Source: JADFNO01 sp965369945
Lineage (GTDB): Bacteria; Planctomycetota; Phycisphaerae; Phycisphaerales; SM1A02
DNA: 8,870 nucleotides
NCBI GenBank assembly: GCA_965369945.1
Contig: CBDUST010000192.1
Location: 1 to 8,870, forward strand
Direction of reading: 5' to 3'
Part shown: positions 7,123 to 8,870 of the stretch, in pieces
Numbering within the stretch: position 1 is the stretch's first letter
Layout: each line of letters starts with the position of its first letter
Notes under the pieces: generated by a model
The model's input: the letters and a program-made list of their open reading frames with translations, nothing else
Told to the model about the DNA's origin: nothing
Database searches by the model: none
Position numbers and translations under genes: made by a program

Positions 7123-7603
7123 CTTGTCGACAGTCCAAGGATCTGGCCACTAAACCCCCAACTGCCCCGAAGGGCGGCGAAGGCCTACGACCTTCACCTT
7201 GGAACCGTCCAGCAAGCCTCTGACATCCGAAGATGACCTAGGCTCACCTCGGACCGGCGAACGAGTCTCCGGCCCGATATTGACGCGGTTGCGCCTGCCA
7301 CTTTCGCGACGTTCCCAACCACGTCGGCCTGTCGCATGGCGCGAACTCTCGTTCGCTCCGCGCTTCAGGACCTGGCAAATCGCTCTAAACTAGAACCCAC
7401 ACGTCGGACACTTCCAGTCGGCCGAGACCTCCTGTCCGCGACCGCCGACGGGCATTCGCCTAGCCTCAAACGATCTACCGAAGTCGCTTCCAAAGAAACG
7501 ACTCGCCGGGCTTTCACCCGGGATTGACTTGCCTCACCCACTCCTGCCAGTGTCTCCCGGGGAAGAGACGTTCGGCGGAAACTGACCTCGGCTTACCAAC
7601 CAA
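7090..7603 (-). ncRNA. Putative structured non-coding RNA, family not recognised
   Basis: This gene-poor stretch folds well on the minus strand. Hairpins seen from 5' to 3': 7569-7552 (5 bp); 7521-7506 (CCGGGU-GAAA-GCCCGG); 7504-7481 (10 bp, UUUG loop); 7356-7341 (GCGAAC-GAGA-GUUCGC); 7326-7307 (CGACGU/ACGUCG); 7276-7250 (8 bp); 7245-7214 (6 bp plus an inner CAUC-UUCG-GAUG); 7198-7176 (8 bp) stacked on 7175-7164 (GCCC-UUCG-GGGC), both enclosed by UUCCAA/UUGGGG (7204-7199 with 7161-7156); 7139-7123; then the terminator. The marks of RNase P RNA (GAGGAAAGTCC), tmRNA (a T-arm GTTCRA with CCA), SRP RNA (GGAAGCAGC) and a group II domain V are absent. The 5' end near 7603 is a guess from a weak promoter. 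It could be a free-standing RNA, a leader of the GGT-family gene, or the long 3' end of the gene at 7783. Confidence 0.6.
7390..7455 (-). CDS. Possible 21-residue CPxCG microprotein inside the RNA
   Basis: A very short frame starts at ATG 7455, with GAGG 8 nt upstream, and stops at TAG 7392-7390. It ends in SADWKCPTCGF, which resembles half of a rubredoxin or zinc-ribbon knuckle (C-P-x-C-G). The same frame stays open upstream to a TGA near 7534 but has no ATG, GTG or TTG there. One CPxCG pair alone cannot complete a zinc site, and the frame lies within the structured RNA, so chance is quite possible. Confidence 0.2.
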   Translation of the reverse strand: MPVGGRGQEVSADWKCPTCGF

Positions 7604-7608
7604 TGGCG

Positions 7609-7636
7609 ACTCTAGCTTTTTCAATGACTCGTGCAA
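7609..7636 (-). promoter_or_regulatory. Weak sigma70-like promoter candidate for the structured RNA
   Basis: On the minus strand TTGCAC (7636-7631) and TAGAGT (7614-7609) are 16 bases apart, each matching 4 of 6 consensus bases. Initiation would fall near 7603, just before the first hairpins. This is the best pair I found in the gap, but a match this weak can occur by chance. Confidence 0.25.
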
Positions 7637-7782
7637 CCGCGGTCGGCGATTGTGGACAATCGGTGCGGAAGCTGTGCGTGCGGTTTCGTTTGCTTCAGAC
7701 CAAGAACTCGCAAGTGCTTTGAAGGGCATAGAATGTGGGCTAAGTCCATCACCAACGGACATCAATCCGCGTCAAGATCGGA
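7622..7782. other. Gap between DUF4190-type gene and structured RNA
   Basis: About 160 bases hold no terminator for the minus-strand gene that ends at 7783, so its transcript may run on into the structured RNA. A minus-strand frame (ATG 7762 to stop 7514) crosses this region but has no ribosome site and no recognisable motif. Apart from the palindrome and the weak promoter I see nothing here. Confidence 0.4.
7648..7661. repeat. 14-bp palindrome GATTGT-GG-ACAATC
   Basis: A perfect 6+6 bp inverted repeat with a 2-base centre, 12 bases upstream of the candidate -35 of the structured RNA. It could be an operator. Its minus-strand core TTGTCCACA also differs at one base from the DnaA-box consensus TTATCCACA, but it is a lone copy. 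Confidence 0.4.
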
Positions 7783-8517
7783 TCAGGGATCCCACAATAG
7801 AAGATCGATCTCCTCCGCAAGAGTGAACGTTACAGCACCATCAACAAAGACGACGACGTATCCCGACGCTGATCGCGGCTGTGTTGGAAACAGTTCCGAC
7901 CCGCCGGCAAGTGGGCTTTGGGCAGCGCATTCGAAGAAAAGAACTGTGCGCGCCGGATCCACGATGTCAGCGACTCGTATCTCGCCAAGTTTTGCGTTCA
8001 TCGCAAAGGCGCGCCCGTCCTCCATCGCGAATGGCGATACCAATATTTGCTCATTTATGGCGCCCGAATCCAACAACGCTTGAACCCAGTTCTCCGCTGA
8101 AGGATACTGATCCTCGTGGTCGGTGGCATACGATGTCGCTGCCATTGCCAGTTGCCGAGCCTGACTAAAGAACTTCGCCTGCATCGCTCCCATTCGAGCT
8201 GTACCGAGAGCAGGCAGGAGAAGTCCAATGAGAATCATCATCTGTACTACCAGTGCTGCGAGTGCCACGGTCGAGCACGAGATGCCGGCTATGGCGAGTC
8301 CATTGCCGCCGAGACGGCCGTTACTACGACCGATCTTAACCATTGCGGCGATACCGATGGGCAGTCCGATCACACCGAACACCCCACATGGAAAAATACC
8401 CAAGATCCCGAGCACCAGGCTTGCGGTCGCAAGGCCAGATCGCTTAGGCGATTGGATTGCTTCCATCGAAGAAGGCGGTGAGACCGAGCTGACCGAAGAT
8501 GAGTCGTCTGTATTCAT
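7783..8517 (-). CDS. DUF4190-type membrane protein with pseudopilin-like C-terminal domain
   Basis: A 244-residue membrane protein of unknown function. A Ser/Pro-rich N-terminus (1-26) is followed by a DUF4190-like unit: SGLATASLVLGILGIFPCGV (27-46), then a Gly-rich hydrophobic stretch to 60, KIGRSNGRLGGNGLAIAG (61-78) and a third hydrophobic helix to about 101. The next part, LLPALGTAR, then QARQLAMAATSYATDHEDQYP (in part, 119-139), mirrors the start of planctomycete pseudopilin-like proteins (usual form NLRQIG-x-A-x-x-Y-x-x-D-x-x-x-YP). The end, GYVVVFVDGAVTF (219-231), resembles their FvDGHV signature. Its ATG (8517-8515) overlaps the mnmA stop as ATGA, so translation is probably coupled. 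No prepilin peptidase site is seen at the N-terminus, so it may sit in the membrane as an uncleaved sensor or scaffold; that is inference. Confidence 0.75.
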   Translation of the reverse strand: MNTDDSSSVSSVSPPSSMEAIQSPKRSGLATASLVLGILGIFPCGVFGVIGLPIGIAAMVKIGRSNGRLGGNGLAIAGISCSTVALAALVVQMMILIGLLLPALGTARMGAMQAKFFSQARQLAMAATSYATDHEDQYPSAENWVQALLDSGAINEQILVSPFAMEDGRAFAMNAKLGEIRVADIVDPARTVLFFECAAQSPLAGGSELFPTQPRSASGYVVVFVDGAVTFTLAEEIDLLLWDP

Positions 8518-8870
8518 CGCTGAATTGACCCCATCGTTTCGCCGTTGAACGCTTCACTGATCCAACCGCCGCAGATGACTGTATCGCCATCGTAACAGAC
8601 AACCGCCTGACCAGGCGCAACGGCAAACTGCGGCTCATCGAATCTCACTTCCAGCTCATCCCTAGAAATGGGACTTATCCCCATTTTCTGGCGCACCTGC
8701 CCCGTAACCGGCTCAGCGTTGTAACGAATCTTGACGGTACACGTGATCCAATCGTCTTTCGGCTCAACCAACCAGTTCGCTCCCGTGGCGCTGCATCCGC
8801 TAGCAAGCAATTCATCCTTCTCACCGATTGTGATCGTGTTCGATGCGGGGTCCTTATCGACAACATAGAG
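8514..8870 (-). CDS. mnmA: tRNA-specific 2-thiouridylase MnmA, C-terminal part (N-terminus outside window)
   Basis: The last 118 residues of MnmA, which with a sulfur-relay partner thiolates U34 of Lys, Glu and Gln tRNAs (2-thiouridine). The frame is open to the right edge, so about two thirds of the protein, including the ATP-pyrophosphatase PP-loop and both catalytic cysteines, lies outside. What is visible is the linker and C-terminal beta-barrel: YVVDKDPASNTITIG at the edge, ELLASGC, NWLVEP, the TVKIRYNAEPV strand, and the highly typical FDEPQFAVAPGQAVVCYDGD with GGWI. The stop TGA (8516-8514) overlaps the ATG of the next gene. Identity is clear from the barrel alone. Confidence 0.95.
   Translation of the reverse strand, partial: LYVVDKDPASNTITIGEKDELLASGCSATGANWLVEPKDDWITCTVKIRYNAEPVTGQVRQKMGISPISRDELEVRFDEPQFAVAPGQAVVCYDGDTVICGGWISEAFNGETMGSIQR

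Noticed and set aside
7110..7165. tRNA-like look of GGGGGTTTAGTGGCC on the minus strand
   Set aside because: The supposed anticodon stem has a mismatch, there is no T-arm, and the 3' half is the terminator hairpin.
7090..7603. RNase P RNA, tmRNA or SRP RNA
   Set aside because: No GAGGAAAGTCC or ACAGAA-type P4 pairing, no tRNA-like ends with GTTCRA and CCA, and no GGAAGCAGC motif. The stretch CAGGTCCTGAAG only superficially recalls SRP RNA and does not give its loop.
7514..7765. 83-residue minus-strand frame (ATG 7762 or TTG 7765)
   Set aside because: It has no ribosome site, no recognisable motif and a protein-unlike composition, and it runs through the candidate promoter and the first hairpins of the RNA.

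Overview
The window looks like a stretch of a mid-to-high GC bacterial chromosome, probably a planctomycete (Phycisphaerae-like). That placement is an inference. It rests mainly on the protein at 7783-8517, which joins a DUF4190-type membrane unit to a pseudopilin-like, DG-ended tail of the kind common in planctomycetes, and on the mix of a periplasmic M19 dipeptidase, a Tat-exported sulfite-oxidase-type enzyme and a eukaryotic-type class I aldolase. No transposase, integrase, phage gene, CRISPR array, tRNA or rRNA was seen.

Layout. At the left edge a secreted M19 membrane dipeptidase (minus, cut off at its C-terminus) diverges from a three-gene plus-strand run (862-3787): a Cys/Met-metabolism PLP enzyme of the transsulfuration family, a Tat-exported molybdopterin sulfite-oxidase-family enzyme, and a single-domain cupin. 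The genes are closely spaced and each has a usable Shine-Dalgarno sequence, so they are probably one operon touching sulfur amino acid turnover and sulfite oxidation. The run ends tail to tail with a minus-strand group at an inverted repeat that carries both stop codons. The minus group (7013 down to 3814) is a cytoplasmic gamma-glutamyltransferase-family hydrolase, a class I fructose-bisphosphate aldolase, and a small unknown protein 10 nt behind the aldolase.

The right part is also on the minus strand. The C-terminal barrel of tRNA 2-thiouridylase MnmA enters from the right edge and overlaps the DUF4190/pseudopilin-like gene by an ATGA.

The most interesting segment is the roughly 680-base gap between that gene and the GGT-family gene. 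It has no convincing long gene. Read on the minus strand it folds into a series of strong hairpins with stable tetraloops (GAAA, GAGA, UUCG, UUUG), including two stacked hairpins closed by a common helix. It ends in a clear Rho-independent terminator at 7086-7122. In all the imperfect helices I found, the odd pair is G-U on the minus strand and A-C on the plus strand. I could not match it to RNase P RNA, tmRNA, SRP RNA, a group I or II intron or a riboswitch. It is proposed as an uncharacterised structured RNA of about 480-510 nt, either free-standing or the long leader of the GGT-family gene.
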